A DNA stretch of 64,000 nucleotides from Streptomyces sp. NBC_01498 (GCF_036327775.1 NZ_CP109598.1:2728001-2792000), one strand, 5' to 3'. Positions 17,812 through 28,739 are shown, counted from the stretch's first letter. Made by a program: numbers and translations. Notes: generated by a model not told the origin, from the sequence alone.

Positions 17812-18780
17812 GTGCTGCATCTGCGAATGATCGTGCCCGCCCCGCTCACCGACCAGGTCGTGAAGACGATCGAGGAGACCGTCGGCACCACGCACGTGGT
17901 CGTCGTCCCCGGCGCAGCCCGCGACCCGGCGGGTGATCTCGTCCTGTGCGACGTCGCGCGCGAGGCGGGCGACGAGCTCATCGCCGACCTGTGCGCCCTC
18001 GGTGTGGACGACAGCGGTTCGATCGCCGTCGAGGACATCGGGCTGTCGCTGTCCCGCCGCGCCGACAAGGCGGAGGACGACGCCCCGGGCGAGGGCGCGG
18101 ACGCCGTGCTGTGGGAGCAGTTGGCGGAGGCCACCCAGGAGGAGTCCACGCTGTCGGTGACCTATCTGGCCTTCCTCACCCTCGCGACCATGATCGCGGC
18201 CTGCGGTGTGGTTCTGGACAACGCGGTCCTGATCGTCGGCGCGATGGCCGTGGGCCCGGAATTCGGGCCGCTCGCCGGGATCTGTACGGCGGTGGTACGG
18301 CGCTCCCGGCGACTCGCCGTCCGTTCACTGGTCACGCTGCTCGTCGGGTTCGCCGCCGCGATGCTGCTGACGACCGGCTTCAGCCTGCTGATGAACGCGT
18401 TCGGCCTGTTCAGCGAGTCCATGCTGCACGCGAAACGCCCGAACACGGCCTTCGTCTACGCCCCGGACCTGTTCTCGTTCGTGGTCGCGGTCCTGGCAGG
18501 GGTGGCCGGCGTGCTCTCGCTGACCTCGGCGAAGTCGGGCGCGCTGGTCGGCGTCGCCATCTCGGTGACCACTGTCCCGGCCGCCGCGAACGCCGCCGTC
18601 GCGCTCGCCTACGCGGACATGAAGCAGGTGTGGGGCTCCAGCGAACAGCTGCTGATCAACCTCGGCGGCATCGTCCTGGCCGGGACCCTGACCCTGCTCG
18701 TACAGAAGGCGCTCTGGGCGAAGCGCGGCGGCATGCGGACAGCCGCCGGGAAGGCGGCCACCGGAGGGACCGGGGAGTAG
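17812..18780 (+). CDS. DUF389 integral membrane protein
   Basis: The 322-residue protein has a cytoplasmic N-terminal domain (1-105, beginning VLHLRMIVPAPLTDQVVKTI) and then about six transmembrane helices. These include the DUF389 hallmark DNAVLIVGAMAVGPEFGPLAGI and SAKSGALVGVAISVTTVPAAAN. The GTG at 17812 has GGAGAG 6-7 bases upstream and follows coaA by 20 bases. The family is widespread in actinomycetes; its function is unknown, with a transport role only suggested. Confidence 0.85.
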   Translation: MLHLRMIVPAPLTDQVVKTIEETVGTTHVVVVPGAARDPAGDLVLCDVAREAGDELIADLCALGVDDSGSIAVEDIGLSLSRRADKAEDDAPGEGADAVLWEQLAEATQEESTLSVTYLAFLTLATMIAACGVVLDNAVLIVGAMAVGPEFGPLAGICTAVVRRSRRLAVRSLVTLLVGFAAAMLLTTGFSLLMNAFGLFSESMLHAKRPNTAFVYAPDLFSFVVAVLAGVAGVLSLTSAKSGALVGVAISVTTVPAAANAAVALAYADMKQVWGSSEQLLINLGGIVLAGTLTLLVQKALWAKRGGMRTAAGKAATGGTGE

Positions 18781-18980
18781 CGCGGCCGTAGGAGGGGCCG
18801 CGGGACGGAAACCGGGCCGGGGAGCAGGAGGGCCGAAGGGGCCGGGACACGGGCCAGGCGGCCGGAGGGCCGAAGGGCCGGGCCGGGGAGCACGACGGCC
18901 GGAGGGCTGGGGCCGGGACGGGGACCCAGGACGGCCGGACTACCTGAGGCGCCCGGCCCCCGAACCAGACCCCCGGCACC

Positions 18981-19016
18981 CAGCCCCAGCCCCAGCCCCA
19001 GCCCCAGCCCCAGCCC
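18981..19016. repeat. CAGCCC hexamer, six tandem copies
   Basis: Six exact CAGCCC units lie just after the glmM stop, in a 245-base gap (18781-19025) that is otherwise G/C-rich low complexity between convergent genes. No gene is seen in the gap. Confidence 0.8.
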
Positions 19017-19025
19017 CCAACACCC

Positions 19026-20384
19026 CTACCCCAGTGCCGACTTCACCACGTCCGCCAGCCGCCCCGCGACCGCGCGCGCCTGTTCGATGTCGGCCGCCTC
19101 GACCATGACCCGGACCAGCGGCTCCGTACCCGAGGACCGCAGCAGCACCCGGCCCGTCGACCCCAGCTGCTGCTCCGCCTCGGACACCGCCGTCGCCAGC
19201 TCCGCCGACGTCGTGACCCGCGACTTGTCCACGTCCGGCACATTGACCAGCACCTGCGGCAGCCGCCGCATCACGCCCGCCAGGTCCGCCAGCGAACGGC
19301 CCGTGCTCGCCAGCCGTGCCGCCAGCATCAGACCGGTCAGCGTGCCGTCGCCGGTGGTCGCGTGGTCCAGGACGATCACATGCCCGGACTGCTCGCCGCC
19401 CAGCGCGTAACCGTGCTCCTTCATCGACTCCAGGACGTAGCGGTCGCCGACCGCCGTCTGTACGAGGGTGATGCCCTCCCGCTCCATCGCGATCTTGAAG
19501 CCGAGGTTCGACATGACCGTCGCCACCACCGCGTCACCGCGCAGCGTGCCCGCCTCGCGCATCGCCAGCGCCAGCACGGCCAGGATCTGGTCGCCGTCGA
19601 CCTCTTCGCCCGCCGCGTCCACGGCCAGGCACCGGTCGGCGTCGCCGTCGTGCGCGATGCCGAGGTCCGCGCCGTGCTCCACGACGGCGGCCTTCAGCAG
19701 GCCCAGATGGGTCGAGCCGCAACCGTCGTTGATGTTCAGGCCGTTCGGCTCCGTGCCGATCGTCACAACCTCGGCACCCGCCCGCGTGAACGCCTCGGGC
19801 GACACCCGCGCGGCGGCGCCGTGTGCCTCGTCCAGCACGACCTTGAGCCCGTCGAGCCGGTTCGGCAGGACACCGATGAGGTGCGCCACGTACTGGTCGA
19901 AGCCCTGGTCGTACGTACGCACCCGGCCGACGCCCGCACCGGTCGGCCGCTTCCAGGGAGCACCCGTGCGGTGTTCGTCGTACGCGGCCTCGATCCGGTC
20001 CTCCAGCTCGTCGGCCAGCTTGTGACCGCCGCGCGCGAAGAACTTGACGCCGTTGTCCGGCATGGCGTTGTGGCTCGCGGAGAGCATCACGCCGAGGTCG
20101 GCGCCCAGCGCACCGGTGAGATACGCCACCGCGGGGGTGGGCAGCACACCGACGCGCAGGACGTCCACGCCCGCGCTCGCGAGACCCGCCACCACGGCGG
20201 CCTCCAGAAACTCGCCCGACGCGCGGGGATCACGCCCGACCACCGCCGTCGCCCGATGGCCCTCGAACGTGCCCGCCTCGGCGAGTACATGCGCCGCCGC
20301 GACCGAGAGGCCGAGCGCCAGCTCCGCCGTCAGGTCCACATTGGCGACACCGCGCACGCCGTCCGTGCCGAAGAGTCGTCCCAC
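19026..20384 (-). CDS. glmM: Phosphoglucosamine mutase
   Basis: The 452-residue protein converts glucosamine-6-P to glucosamine-1-P. It has the substrate motif GTDGVRG at 6-12, the phosphoserine loop [18 protein letters not shown] near 100, the Mg loop [12 protein letters not shown] near 245, and the C-terminal phosphate-binding [14 protein letters not shown]. Length is normal. It lies downstream of rplM-rpsI on the same strand, the usual actinobacterial order, and acts after GlmS. Confidence 0.97.
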   Translation of the reverse strand: MGRLFGTDGVRGVANVDLTAELALGLSVAAAHVLAEAGTFEGHRATAVVGRDPRASGEFLEAAVVAGLASAGVDVLRVGVLPTPAVAYLTGALGADLGVMLSASHNAMPDNGVKFFARGGHKLADELEDRIEAAYDEHRTGAPWKRPTGAGVGRVRTYDQGFDQYVAHLIGVLPNRLDGLKVVLDEAHGAAARVSPEAFTRAGAEVVTIGTEPNGLNINDGCGSTHLGLLKAAVVEHGADLGIAHDGDADRCLAVDAAGEEVDGDQILAVLALAMREAGTLRGDAVVATVMSNLGFKIAMEREGITLVQTAVGDRYVLESMKEHGYALGGEQSGHVIVLDHATTGDGTLTGLMLAARLASTGRSLADLAGVMRRLPQVLVNVPDVDKSRVTTSAELATAVSEAEQQLGSTGRVLLRSSGTEPLVRVMVEAADIEQARAVAGRLADVVKSALG

Positions 20385-20596
20385 AGTTGTCCCTCCGAAA
20401 AATGCTCAGAAATGCCCCGAGAAAAGCTTCGCCGACAACCGAGGAGAAGAACACGGGGATCGCCCGGGGAATCGTCCAGGGAACGGGAAGCTCGGAAAAC
20501 GAACGCCCCGGCAGCACAGAGTGCCGCCGGGGCGAACATATGCCATACCTGTGCCGTGCGGCCGCAAGGGCCGGGGCGGGGTAGGGCCGAGCGAGC

Positions 20597-21124
20597 CTAG
20601 CGCTTGCTGTACTGCGGCGCCTTGCGGGCCTTCTTCAGACCGGCCTTCTTGCGCTCGACCGCACGGTCGTCGCGGCTGAGGAAGCCGGCCTTCTTGAGCG
20701 GGCCGCGGTTGTTGTCCACGTCCGCCTCGTTCAGCGAGCGGGCCACGCCGAGGCGCAGGGCGCCGGCCTGACCGGAGACGCCGCCACCCGAGATACGGGC
20801 GATGACGTCGTAGCGGTTGTCGAGCTCAAGCACCTTGAAGGGCTCGTTGACCGCCTGCTGGTGCACCTTGTTGGGGAAGTAGTCCTCAAGGGTGCGACCG
20901 TTGATCTTCCACTTTCCGCTGCCCGGAACGATCCGGACGCGGGCGATGGCGTTCTTGCGGCGGCCCAGGCCGGCGGCCGGCTGCGGGTCGCCGAAGCGGG
21001 AGGCCAGCGACTCGGAGGTGTACTCGCCCTCGACGGGGGTCTCCGACTCGAAGGTCGTCACCTCGGCGAAGGTCTCCTCGCCCTCGGCGGCGTCCACGGG
21101 GGTCTCTGCGGTGGTCTCGGCCAC
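20597..21124 (-). CDS. rpsI: 30S ribosomal protein S9 (uS9)
   Basis: The 175-residue protein has an acidic N-terminal extension of about 50 residues common in actinobacteria. The uS9 core [19 protein letters not shown] follows, and the tail ends APQYSKR, which contacts P-site tRNA. It follows rplM by 42 bases in the conserved rplM-rpsI operon. The 212-base gap to glmM shows no clear terminator, so read-through is possible. Confidence 0.97.
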   Translation of the reverse strand: MAETTAETPVDAAEGEETFAEVTTFESETPVEGEYTSESLASRFGDPQPAAGLGRRKNAIARVRIVPGSGKWKINGRTLEDYFPNKVHQQAVNEPFKVLELDNRYDVIARISGGGVSGQAGALRLGVARSLNEADVDNNRGPLKKAGFLSRDDRAVERKKAGLKKARKAPQYSKR

Positions 21125-21166
21125 GATATTCCTCAGATTTCTTTTCGTCTTAGGCGGTGGCCGGAA

Positions 21167-21610
21167 TTACTGCGCGACCTGGATGATCTCGAACGGGACC
21201 GGCTGCTGGGCAGCGTGCGGGTGCTGGTCGCCCGCGTAGACCTTCAGCTTCGAGAGCATCTGACGGCCGAGGGTGTTCTTGGGGATCATGCCCTTGATGG
21301 CCTTCTCGACGGCCTTCTCGGGGTTCTTGGCGAGCAGCTCGTCGTAGCGGACGGAGCGCAGACCACCCGGGTACCCGGAGTGGCGGTACGCCATCTTCTG
21401 GGTCTTCTTGTTCCCGGAGAGGTGCACCTTGTCGGCGTTGATGATGACGACGAAGTCACCCATGTCCATGTGAGGGGCGTAGATCGGCTTGTGCTTGCCC
21501 CGGAGGAGGTTCGCTGCCGTAGTCGCCAGACGGCCCAGGACGATGTCCTGCGCGTCGATGATGTGCCACTGGCGCGTGACATCGCCGGGCTTGGGGCTGT
21601 ACGTACGCAC
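21167..21610 (-). CDS. rplM: 50S ribosomal protein L13 (uL13)
   Basis: The 147-residue protein starts at a GTG at 21610, giving [18 protein letters not shown] after the initiator. That is the conserved Streptomyces L13 N-terminus; longer upstream readings run into repetitive DNA. Core motifs [28 protein letters not shown] and [10 protein letters not shown] are present. It is the first gene of rplM-rpsI, and its promoter should lie between 21611 and about 21780. Confidence 0.96.
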   Translation of the reverse strand: MRTYSPKPGDVTRQWHIIDAQDIVLGRLATTAANLLRGKHKPIYAPHMDMGDFVVIINADKVHLSGNKKTQKMAYRHSGYPGGLRSVRYDELLAKNPEKAVEKAIKGMIPKNTLGRQMLSKLKVYAGDQHPHAAQQPVPFEIIQVAQ

Positions 21611-21866
21611 GGTCGTAGCCTTCGCTTCTTCAGTGAGTGAGTCCTGACAAGGCCACCCGGACGATCGAACAGCCCTGGCAGACGCCGGGGACGCAACCCG
21701 TGCCTGCCGCTGGATCATCGGCCCGGTGGACCGGCGTAAGGGCCTCTCACGTGAGAATGAACAAGCCAATACGCATAACGAACCAGAAGGATACCCAGGG
21801 TGCGCCGTACGGGTCAAAACGAGGCCCGCGCACACCCGTCCGGCACCCGGCCGCCCCCGCCTGTCG

Positions 21867-22002
21867 GGCTCTCCCAGGAGCGGCTCCACCCCGCTCCCCC
21901 GGCTCTCCCAGGAGCCGCTCCACCCCGCTCCCCCGGCTCTCCCAGGAGCCGCTCCACCCCGCTCCCCCGGCTCTCCCAGGAGCGGCTGCACCCAGCCCCT
22001 CC
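21867..22002. repeat. Four 34-bp tandem repeats upstream of rplM
   Basis: Units begin GGCTCTCCCAGGAGC at 21867, 21901, 21935 and 21969 with 34-base period and one or two substitutions; the last unit decays. Each contains a small palindrome around CTCCCAGGAGC. They lie in the 556-base gap 21611-22166, which has no supported gene. The left part of the gap should hold the rplM promoter, and 22080-22160 is C-rich low complexity. Confidence 0.8.
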
Positions 22003-22039
22003 GGCGCTTGAGGAGCGGGGTCCGGGGCGGAGCCCCGGT
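21992..22039. repeat. Streptomyces-type GC-rich intergenic element
   Basis: After the tandem repeats comes CCGGCGCTTGAGGAGCGGGG followed by a hairpin of CCGGGGC, loop GGA, GCCCCGG at 22022-22038. Sequences of this form are common between genes in Streptomyces chromosomes (general knowledge). It may end transcription of either flanking gene. Confidence 0.6.
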
Positions 22040-22166
22040 TCGGGAAGGGGCGGGTAGGGGACAGCCCCGCGCAGCGGCCACCCCACCCCGTCCCCACGCC
22101 CCCACCCCACCCCATTGCCACGCCCCCACGCCGCCACCCCACACCCACCCACCCGCCCCGCACGGG

Positions 22167-23798
22167 CTACCGCGCCCGCGCCACCCGCCGTTCGTCCCAC
22201 ACCGGCTCCGCCGTCTCCCGCACCACCCCGTCCGACCCGAACACCAGGTACCGGTCGAAGCTCTTCGCGAACCACCGGTCGTGCGTGACGGCCAGCACCG
22301 TCCCCTCGTACGCCTCCAGCCCGTCCTGGAGCGCCTCCGCCGACTCCAGGTCCAGGTTGTCCGTCGGCTCGTCCAGCAGCAGCGCCGTCGTCCCGCACAG
22401 TTCGAGGAGCAGGATCTGGAACCGCGCCTGCTGCCCGCCCGACAGCTTGTCGAACGGCTGGTCGCCCTGCCGTTCCAGCTCGTACCGGCGCAGCACGCTC
22501 ATCGCCCCGCCCCGGTCCTTCGCGTGCTCGGTCCACAGGATGTCGACCAGGCTGCGGCCGAGCAGTTCCGGGTGCGCGTGGGTCTGGGCGAAGTGGCCGG
22601 GCACGACCCGCGCGCCCAGCTTCCAGGTGCCGGTGTGCGCGACCGTCGGGTCGCCGGCCAGCAGCCGCAGGAAGTGCGACTTGCCGGAGCCGTTCGATCC
22701 GAGGACCGCGACCCGCTCGCCGTAGTAGACCTCCAGCGAGAAGGGCTTCATCAGCCCGGTCAGCTCCAGGTTCTCGCAGGTCACCGCGCGTACTCCGGTC
22801 CGGCCGCCCTTCAGCCGCATCCGGATCTCCTGCTCGCGCGGCGGTTCCGGCGGGGGCCCGGCCTCCTCGAACTTCTTGAAGCGTGTCTGCATCGCCCGGT
22901 AGCGCGACGCCATGTCGGGGCTGATCGCCGCCTGCTGCCGCAGCCGGTGCACGAGGGCCTTCAGCCGCGCGTGCTCCTCGTCCCAGCGCCGTTTCAGTTC
23001 CTCGAAGCGCGCGAAGCGCTCCCGCCGGGCGTCGTGGTAGGTGGCGAACCCGCTGCCGTGCACCCAGACGTCCGACCCGGCCGGGCCCGGCTCCACGCTC
23101 ACGATGCGCTGGGCGGTGCGGGCCAGCAGCTCCCGGTCGTGGGAGACGAACAGGACCGTCTTACGGGTCTCCTTGAGCCGCTCCTCCAGCCACCGCTTCC
23201 CGGGCACGTCCAGGTAGTTGTCCGGTTCGTCGAGCAGCAGGACCTCGTCGGGGCCGCGCAGCAGCGCCTCCAGCACGAGCCGTTTCTGCTCGCCGCCGCT
23301 CAGGGTGCGCACGGCGCGCCACTGGGCCTTCTCGTACGGGACGCCGAGCGCGGCGACGGTGCAGATGTCCCAGAGGGTCTCGGCCTCGTACCCGCGTACC
23401 TCCGCCCAGTCGCTCAGCGCCTGCGCGTAGCTCATCTGCGCGGCCTCGTCGTCGCGCTCCATGACGGCGGTCTCGGCGGCGTCCACCGCCCGCGCCGCTT
23501 CCCGGATGCGCGGCTGGGCCACCGAGACCAGCAGGTCGCGGACCGTGCGTTCGTCCCGTACGGAGCCCACGAACTGCGCCATCACACCGAGCCCGCCGGA
23601 GACGGTGACGGTCCCGCCGTGCGCCTGGAGGTCACCCGCCATCAGCCGCAGCAGTGTCGTCTTGCCCGCGCCGTTGGCTCCGACCAGCGCGACGACGGCG
23701 CCCTCGCCGACCCGGAACGAGGCGTCCGCGAGGAGCACCCGTCCGTCCGGCAGGTAGTACTCCAGGTGTGCGGCCTCCAGATGTCCCATACCTGGCAT
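22167..23798 (-). CDS. ABC-F family ATPase
   Basis: The 543-residue soluble protein has two ABC domains and no membrane segment. The first has [19 protein letters not shown] and [11 protein letters not shown]. The second has [20 protein letters not shown] and [14 protein letters not shown] charged helical linker near 250-320 matches the P-site tRNA interaction motif region of ABC-F proteins, which bind the ribosome E site. The ATG at 23798 (or 23789) is chosen because the frame upstream overlaps the divergent gene. Some relatives give ribosomal antibiotic resistance; this one cannot be assigned. Confidence 0.88.
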   Translation of the reverse strand: MPGMGHLEAAHLEYYLPDGRVLLADASFRVGEGAVVALVGANGAGKTTLLRLMAGDLQAHGGTVTVSGGLGVMAQFVGSVRDERTVRDLLVSVAQPRIREAARAVDAAETAVMERDDEAAQMSYAQALSDWAEVRGYEAETLWDICTVAALGVPYEKAQWRAVRTLSGGEQKRLVLEALLRGPDEVLLLDEPDNYLDVPGKRWLEERLKETRKTVLFVSHDRELLARTAQRIVSVEPGPAGSDVWVHGSGFATYHDARRERFARFEELKRRWDEEHARLKALVHRLRQQAAISPDMASRYRAMQTRFKKFEEAGPPPEPPREQEIRMRLKGGRTGVRAVTCENLELTGLMKPFSLEVYYGERVAVLGSNGSGKSHFLRLLAGDPTVAHTGTWKLGARVVPGHFAQTHAHPELLGRSLVDILWTEHAKDRGGAMSVLRRYELERQGDQPFDKLSGGQQARFQILLLELCGTTALLLDEPTDNLDLESAEALQDGLEAYEGTVLAVTHDRWFAKSFDRYLVFGSDGVVRETAEPVWDERRVARAR

Positions 23799-23873
23799 TG
23801 TCACGCCCCCCGGCCCGCTCTCCAACCCAATTCCGCTTACGGCGGCGGTCCCGGGCGGCGCTAAACTCCCGCC

Positions 23874-24725
23874 ATGAGCTTTGGTCAAGGGGGGCCCTAC
23901 GGGTCCTCGCAGGGGCAGACGCCGGACTGGGCCGCGCTCGCCGACGCCTCCGCCCAACGGGCCCGCCGCAGGCGCTGGATGCTGATAGGCGGCGGCGCGA
24001 TCGCCACGGCCGCGGTCGCGGCGATCGTCGCGACGGCCGTCGTGTCGACGGACGGCGACGGGGCCGGCGGTGACCGGGCGGGCGCGGCGAGCACCAGCGA
24101 CCTGCCCGCGGCGCCCAGCGAGACCGCCGAGCCCGAACCGTCCTTCTCCGAGGCGGATCCGCTGCCGCCGCCGAACCCGAAGGACTTCATCTCCGCGGAG
24201 GACAAGGACACGGCCCCGCTCGGCGCCGACACCCTGTTCCCCGACGCGAAGCTGACGATGGGCGACCGCACGTACTCCAAGGGCCCGACGAACCGCACCA
24301 CGAACTGCGCGGGCGCCACCCAGGGCGACCTCGGCTCGATCCTCGCCTCGAACACCTGTGACCAGGTGATCCGCGCCACGTTCACCCGGGACGGCACGGC
24401 CGTGACCGTGGGCGTCGCGGTCTTCTCCACCGAGGCGCAGGCGCTGAAGGCGAAGGAGGAGGCGCGCGGCGGTCTGGCGTCGCTGTCCGGCTCGGGCGTC
24501 GATACGTTCTGCCGGGGCGGCACGATCTGCCGCAGGACGACCAACTCCTACGGCAGATACGTGTACTTCACCGTCGGCGGCTTCCTCGACGGCAAGGACG
24601 TCGTGAAGAGCGACAAGGACGTCTTCACCACGGGCGACGACGTCGCCGAGTTCACCTTCCGCCAGATCCACCGCCGCGGCGAGATCCAGGCGTCAGCAGC
24701 CGCCGCAGCCCCGGTCGACCAGTGA
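23874..24725 (+). CDS. Single-pass membrane protein, hypothetical
   Basis: The 283-residue protein has a cytoplasmic Gly/Arg-rich start, one transmembrane helix (about 36-58, [22 protein letters not shown]), a Pro/Ser/Glu linker and an extracytoplasmic domain with four Cys likely to form disulfides. It is divergent from the ABC-F gene. Its last 33 bases overlap the 3' end of truA on the other strand, so both C-termini are encoded in the same DNA. It is a Streptomyces-type conserved protein of unknown role. Confidence 0.75.
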   Translation: MSFGQGGPYGSSQGQTPDWAALADASAQRARRRRWMLIGGGAIATAAVAAIVATAVVSTDGDGAGGDRAGAASTSDLPAAPSETAEPEPSFSEADPLPPPNPKDFISAEDKDTAPLGADTLFPDAKLTMGDRTYSKGPTNRTTNCAGATQGDLGSILASNTCDQVIRATFTRDGTAVTVGVAVFSTEAQALKAKEEARGGLASLSGSGVDTFCRGGTICRRTTNSYGRYVYFTVGGFLDGKDVVKSDKDVFTTGDDVAEFTFRQIHRRGEIQASAAAAAPVDQ

Positions 24726-25850
24726 CCTGACGTCCCCGGCGACCGGCAGGGTCCGCTTGTTGCGGGCCAGCCGGTTGCGCGCGGCGAGCTGGTCGTCGGC
24801 GGGGTAGCCGACCTCCTCCAGGGTCAGGCCGTGCGGCCGTACGACGTGCACGGCCGAGTCCCGTACCCCGGCGGCCAGCACCTTCGCCGGCCACTCGACG
24901 GGCCGGTGCCCGTCGCCCACGAAGAGCAGCGCCCCGACGAGCGAGCGCACCATGTTGTGGCAGAAGGCGTCGGCCCGCACGGTCGCGGTGATCACGCCGC
25001 GCGCGTCCCGTTCCCAGTCGAGCCGCTGGAGCGTACGGATCGTCGTGGCGCCCTCGCGGCGCTTGCAGTACGCGGCGAAGTCGTGCTCCCCGAGCAGCCC
25101 GGCGGACGCGGCGTTCATCGCGTCCACGTCCAACTCCCAGTCGTGCCAGAGCACATGGCCGCGCAGCAGCGGGTCCACACCGCCCGGGTCGTCGGTGACC
25201 CGGTAGGCGTACCGCCGCCAGATCGCCGAGAAACGGGCGTTGAAGCCCGCCGGGGCCTCCGCGACCCGCCACACCCGTACGTCGTGCGGCAGCCGCCCGG
25301 CGAGGCGCCGCAGCAGCTTCTCCCGGTGTTCCGCCCACAGCCCGTCGGGCAGATCGACGTGCGCGACCTGCCCGCGCGCGTGCACGCCGGCGTCCGTGCG
25401 CCCGGCGACGGTCAGGTCGTACGTCTCCGCCGACCGCGTCACGACCCGCAGCGCGTCCTCGATCTCCCCCTGGACGGTCCGCCGGGTGGCCTGCCGCGCC
25501 CACCCGGAGAAGTCCTTCCCGTCGTAACTCAGGTCCAGCCGCACCCGTACGAACCCGGGCGCCGCACCCTCGGCACCCTCGTCGTCACGCACCCGCGCGA
25601 ACCCGGGACCCGCACCCTCGGCAGCCTCGTCGTCACGCACCCGTACGAACCCGGGACCCGCACCCTCGGCACCCTCGTCGTCACGCACCCGTACGAACCC
25701 GGGACCCGCACCCTCGGCACCCTCGTCGTCACGCACCCGTACGAACCCGGGACCCGCACCCTCGGCACCCTCGTCGTCACGCACCCGCGCGAACCCGGGA
25801 CCCGCACCCTCGTTGCTTTCCACCTCGGTCACCCACAGCTCCTCTCGCAA
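24693..25850 (-). CDS. truA: tRNA pseudouridine synthase A with expanded N-terminal repeat
   Basis: The C-terminal 285 residues are normal TruA, which makes pseudouridine at tRNA positions 38-40. They show [19 protein letters not shown], the catalytic loop [20 protein letters not shown] with its Asp, and [13 protein letters not shown]. The first 104 residues are abnormal: five full copies and one partial copy of a 16-residue unit ([16 protein letters not shown]) precede the domain. The last copy runs directly into its first strand. It follows rplQ, as in other actinomycetes. The start could also be an internal codon, but no internal ATG is in the array. Confidence 0.9.
   Translation of the reverse strand: MREELWVTEVESNEGAGPGFARVRDDEGAEGAGPGFVRVRDDEGAEGAGPGFVRVRDDEGAEGAGPGFVRVRDDEAAEGAGPGFARVRDDEGAEGAAPGFVRVRLDLSYDGKDFSGWARQATRRTVQGEIEDALRVVTRSAETYDLTVAGRTDAGVHARGQVAHVDLPDGLWAEHREKLLRRLAGRLPHDVRVWRVAEAPAGFNARFSAIWRRYAYRVTDDPGGVDPLLRGHVLWHDWELDVDAMNAASAGLLGEHDFAAYCKRREGATTIRTLQRLDWERDARGVITATVRADAFCHNMVRSLVGALLFVGDGHRPVEWPAKVLAAGVRDSAVHVVRPHGLTLEEVGYPADDQLAARNRLARNKRTLPVAGDVRSLVDRGCGGC
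25539..25808. repeat. 48-bp tandem repeat inside truA (five and a half copies)
   Basis: The array encodes TruA residues 15-104 with 48-base period and very few substitutions (GFA/GFV, DEGA/DEAA). The unit keeps frame and reproduces the GFVRVR that opens the TruA fold, so it arose by duplicating the gene's own 5' end. Confidence 0.9.
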
Positions 25851-25854
25851 CGGA

Positions 25855-25886
25855 ACGGGCCCGCCCCCGTGAGGGAGCGGGCCCGT
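25855..25886 (-). terminator. Hairpin between rplQ and truA
   Basis: ACGGGCCCGC and GCGGGCCCGT form a perfect 10-bp stem with a 12-base loop, just before the truA start. It may end or attenuate the rpoA-rplQ message. Confidence 0.6.
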
Positions 25887-25909
25887 CCGCCGGACTGTCG
25901 TGAAGACGC

Positions 25910-26437
25910 TCAGGCGTCCTTCGACCCGTCCTTGGCATCGTCCTTGGCGTCGGCCTCGGCCGGCTTGGCGTCCTCGACGGGGGCGTCCTCCTTGGGGGAC
26001 TCCTCCTTCTTGAGGGCGTCTTCCTTGACGGCGCGCTTCGTCGCGGCCTCGGCCTCACCGGTGGCCTCCTGCGCCACGGTCAGGGCCTCGACCAGCTCGA
26101 TGACCGCCATCGGGGCGTTGTCGCCACGACGGGGGCCGATCTTGGTGATGCGGGTGTAGCCACCGGGGCGGTTCTCGTAACGCGGGGCGATCTCGGTGAA
26201 GAGCGTGTGCACGATGCTCTTGTCCGTGATCGTCTGGAGAACGAGGCGACGGTTGTGGATGTCGCCCTTCTTCGCCTTGGTGACCAGGCGCTCGGCGACC
26301 GGACGCAGGCGGCGGGCCTTGGCCTCGGTCGTCGTGATCTTGCCGTGCTCGAACAGCGCCTTCGCGAGGTTCGCGAGAAGCAGCCGCTCGTGCGCGGCGC
26401 TGCCGCCCAGACGGGCGCCCTTGGCGGGCTTCGGCAT
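25910..26437 (-). CDS. rplQ: 50S ribosomal protein L17 (bL17)
   Basis: The 175-residue protein starts [20 protein letters not shown] and contains [19 protein letters not shown] and the basic rRNA-binding core. A 60-residue Lys/Glu/Asp/Ala-rich tail follows, typical of actinobacterial L17. It follows rpoA by 129 bases. That gap holds a perfect 8-bp hairpin (26491-26510) that could attenuate transcription. Confidence 0.96.
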   Translation of the reverse strand: MPKPAKGARLGGSAAHERLLLANLAKALFEHGKITTTEAKARRLRPVAERLVTKAKKGDIHNRRLVLQTITDKSIVHTLFTEIAPRYENRPGGYTRITKIGPRRGDNAPMAVIELVEALTVAQEATGEAEAATKRAVKEDALKKEESPKEDAPVEDAKPAEADAKDDAKDGSKDA

Positions 26438-26566
26438 GGGGTTACTCCTTCATATCTGCACCGGCCGTATCAGGTACCGGTGTCAGTTCCCCGCGGACGG
26501 TTGTCCGCGGAAAGGCGGTGCGGCCGGTCCGGCGCCGGAGAACCAGCGCCGGGCCCGGGGTGTGTT

Positions 26567-27589
26567 CTAGTACTGCTCGGTCTCCACGAAACCGGCGTCC
26601 GCGTCGTCGTCCGCGCCGAACGCGTCTGCGGCGGCCGTCGGGTCGAATCCGGGCGGGCTGTCCTTGAGCGCCAGGCCCATGCCGGCCAGCTTCGCCTTGA
26701 CCTCGTCGATCGACTTGGCGCCGAAGTTGCGGATGTCGAGCAGGTCCGCCTCGGACCGCGCCACGAGCTCACCCACGGAGTGGATGCCCTCGCGCTTGAG
26801 GCAGTTGTACGACCGAACGGTGAGCTCAAGCTCCTCGATCGGCAGGGCGAGATCGGCGGCGAGCGCCGCGTCCGTCGGCGACGGGCCCATGTCGATGCCC
26901 TCGGCGTCGATGTTGAGCTCGCGCGCCAGGCCGAACAGCTCGACCAGCGTCTTGCCCGCGGACGCCATGGCGTCGCGGGGGCGCATGGCCTGCTTGGTCT
27001 CGACGTCGACGATCAGCTTGTCGAAGTCGGTGCGCTGCTCGACACGGGTCGCCTCGACCTTGTACGTGACCTTGAGCACCGGCGAGTAGATGGAGTCGAC
27101 CGGGATACGGCCGATCTCCTGGCCCACCTGCTTGTTCTGGACGGCGGAGACGTAGCCGCGACCGCGCTCGACGGTCAGCTCCATCTCCAGCTTGCCCTTG
27201 CCGTTCAGCGTCGCCAGGACGAGGTCCGGGTTGTGGACCTCGACACCGGCCGGGGGCGCGATGTCGGCGGCGGTGACCAGGCCGGGGCCCTGCTTGCGCA
27301 GGTACATCACGACCGGCTCGTCGTGCTCCGAGGAGACGACGAGCTGCTTGATGTTGAGGATGAGGTCGGTGACGTCCTCCTTGACGCCCGGCACGGTGGT
27401 GAACTCGTGCAGGACCCCGTCGATCCGGATGCTGGTGACAGCGGCACCGGGGATCGAGGAGAGGAGCGTACGGCGCAGGGAGTTACCGAGCGTGTAGCCG
27501 AAACCCGGCTCCAGGGGCTCGATGACGAACCGCGAGCGGTATTCGTCGACGACCTCTTCGGTCAGCGACGGGCGCTGAGCGATAAGCAT
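26567..27589 (-). CDS. rpoA: RNA polymerase alpha subunit
   Basis: The 340-residue protein has the alpha-NTD ([27 protein letters not shown]) for dimerisation and beta/beta-prime assembly. A linker follows, then the alpha-CTD ([19 protein letters not shown], then [16 protein letters not shown]) that binds UP elements and activators. The ATG at 27589 has GGAGG 8 bases upstream; the longer frame is rejected. It sits between rpsK and rplQ in the alpha operon. Confidence 0.98.
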   Translation of the reverse strand: MLIAQRPSLTEEVVDEYRSRFVIEPLEPGFGYTLGNSLRRTLLSSIPGAAVTSIRIDGVLHEFTTVPGVKEDVTDLILNIKQLVVSSEHDEPVVMYLRKQGPGLVTAADIAPPAGVEVHNPDLVLATLNGKGKLEMELTVERGRGYVSAVQNKQVGQEIGRIPVDSIYSPVLKVTYKVEATRVEQRTDFDKLIVDVETKQAMRPRDAMASAGKTLVELFGLARELNIDAEGIDMGPSPTDAALAADLALPIEELELTVRSYNCLKREGIHSVGELVARSEADLLDIRNFGAKSIDEVKAKLAGMGLALKDSPPGFDPTAAADAFGADDDADAGFVETEQY

Positions 27590-27642
27590 GGAAAATGCCT
27601 CCAGTCTTGGCACCCACTATTTGATGCCAACAGCACAAGGAT

Positions 27643-27678
27643 ACGGGCGGTACGAGGCCGGAGCCCCGTACCGCCCGT
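27643..27678 (-). terminator. Hairpin between rpsK and rpoA
   Basis: ACGGGCGGTAC and GTACCGCCCGT form a perfect 11-bp stem around a 14-base loop in the 120-base gap. It may set the ratio of rpoA to the upstream ribosomal genes. Confidence 0.5.
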
Positions 27679-27709
27679 GATTCCGCACACCCCCGGGGGG
27701 TGCGCGGGG

Positions 27710-28114
27710 TCAGACGCGGCGGCGCTTCGGCGGGCGGCAGCCGTTGTGCGGGGTGGGGGTGACGTCCTGGATCGAGCCCACCTCCAGGCCGGTGGCCTGG
27801 AGCGAGCGGATCGCGGTCTCACGGCCGGAGCCGGGACCCTTGACGAAGACGTCGACCTTGCGCATGCCGTGCTCCTGCGCGCGGCGGGCGGCCGACTCGG
27901 CGGCCATCTGCGCGGCGAAGGGGGTGGACTTGCGCGAGCCCTTGAAGCCGACGTGGCCGGCGGAGGCCCAGGAGATCACGTTGCCCGAGGGGTCGGTGAT
28001 CGAGACGATCGTGTTGTTGAACGTGCTCTTGATGTGGGCGTGCCCGTGAGCGACGTTCTTCTTTTCCTTGCGGCGCACCTTCTTGGCAGCGCCCTGACGA
28101 CCCTTGGGGGGCAT
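27710..28114 (-). CDS. rpsK: 30S ribosomal protein S11 (uS11)
   Basis: The 134-residue protein has the core [20 protein letters not shown] and [20 protein letters not shown], and ends [16 protein letters not shown]. It forms part of the 30S platform near the mRNA exit. Order rpsM-rpsK-rpoA is standard; the gap to rpsM is 64 bases. Confidence 0.98.
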   Translation of the reverse strand: MPPKGRQGAAKKVRRKEKKNVAHGHAHIKSTFNNTIVSITDPSGNVISWASAGHVGFKGSRKSTPFAAQMAAESAARRAQEHGMRKVDVFVKGPGSGRETAIRSLQATGLEVGSIQDVTPTPHNGCRPPKRRRV

Positions 28115-28178
28115 CTCTTACTCCTACGGGAGGTGGTCGGTCCTACAGCGAAGACCGCTGATGAGCGTCCGCTGAGGA

Positions 28179-28559
28179 CTACTTCTTGCCCGGCTTCTTC
28201 TTGCCGGCGATGGCGCGACGCGGACCCTTGCGGGTACGGGCGTTCGTGCTCGTGCGCTGGCCGTGGACCGGCAGGCCGCGACGGTGGCGCAGACCCTGGT
28301 AGCAGCCGATCTCGACCTTGCGGCGGATGTCGGCCTGAATCTCGCGACGGAGGTCACCCTCGGTCTTGAGGTTCACGTCCACGTACTCACGGATCTTGAC
28401 GAGGTCTTCCTCGGCAAGGTCGCGGACACGGACGTTGGGGTCCACGCCGGTGGCGGCGAGGGTCTCCTTGGACCGGGTGCGCCCGATGCCGAAGACATAG
28501 GTGAGGGCGACCTCCACGCGCTTTTCGCGCGGGAGGTCAACGCCTGCGAGGCGTGCCAT
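28179..28559 (-). CDS. rpsM: 30S ribosomal protein S13 (uS13)
   Basis: The 126-residue protein begins [20 protein letters not shown] and has [20 protein letters not shown], then a basic tail ending AGKKKPGKK. The tail contacts P-site tRNA and the head forms bridges to 50S. It follows rpmJ in the alpha operon after about 180 bases without a gene. Confidence 0.98.
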   Translation of the reverse strand: MARLAGVDLPREKRVEVALTYVFGIGRTRSKETLAATGVDPNVRVRDLAEEDLVKIREYVDVNLKTEGDLRREIQADIRRKVEIGCYQGLRHRRGLPVHGQRTSTNARTRKGPRRAIAGKKKPGKK

Positions 28560-28739
28560 TCATGGCTCCAGTGTGATTCGGAGGTCTTCCGCAGTGACTC
28601 TCCCGGACGGTCTCTCCGGGTCCCCGGCCTCCGCCGGAGGTGTCGGCGCCATCAGCCGGTGCGGATGACGTCGGACACTGCGTATGTACGTGTGCTGCTC
28701 GCGTCGCGCGAAGTACTGCGAGATGCAGGAGGTCGTACG

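Noticed and set aside
25539..25808. Repeat array considered as CRISPR
   Set aside because: The 48-bp units are contiguous with no spacers and encode protein in frame.
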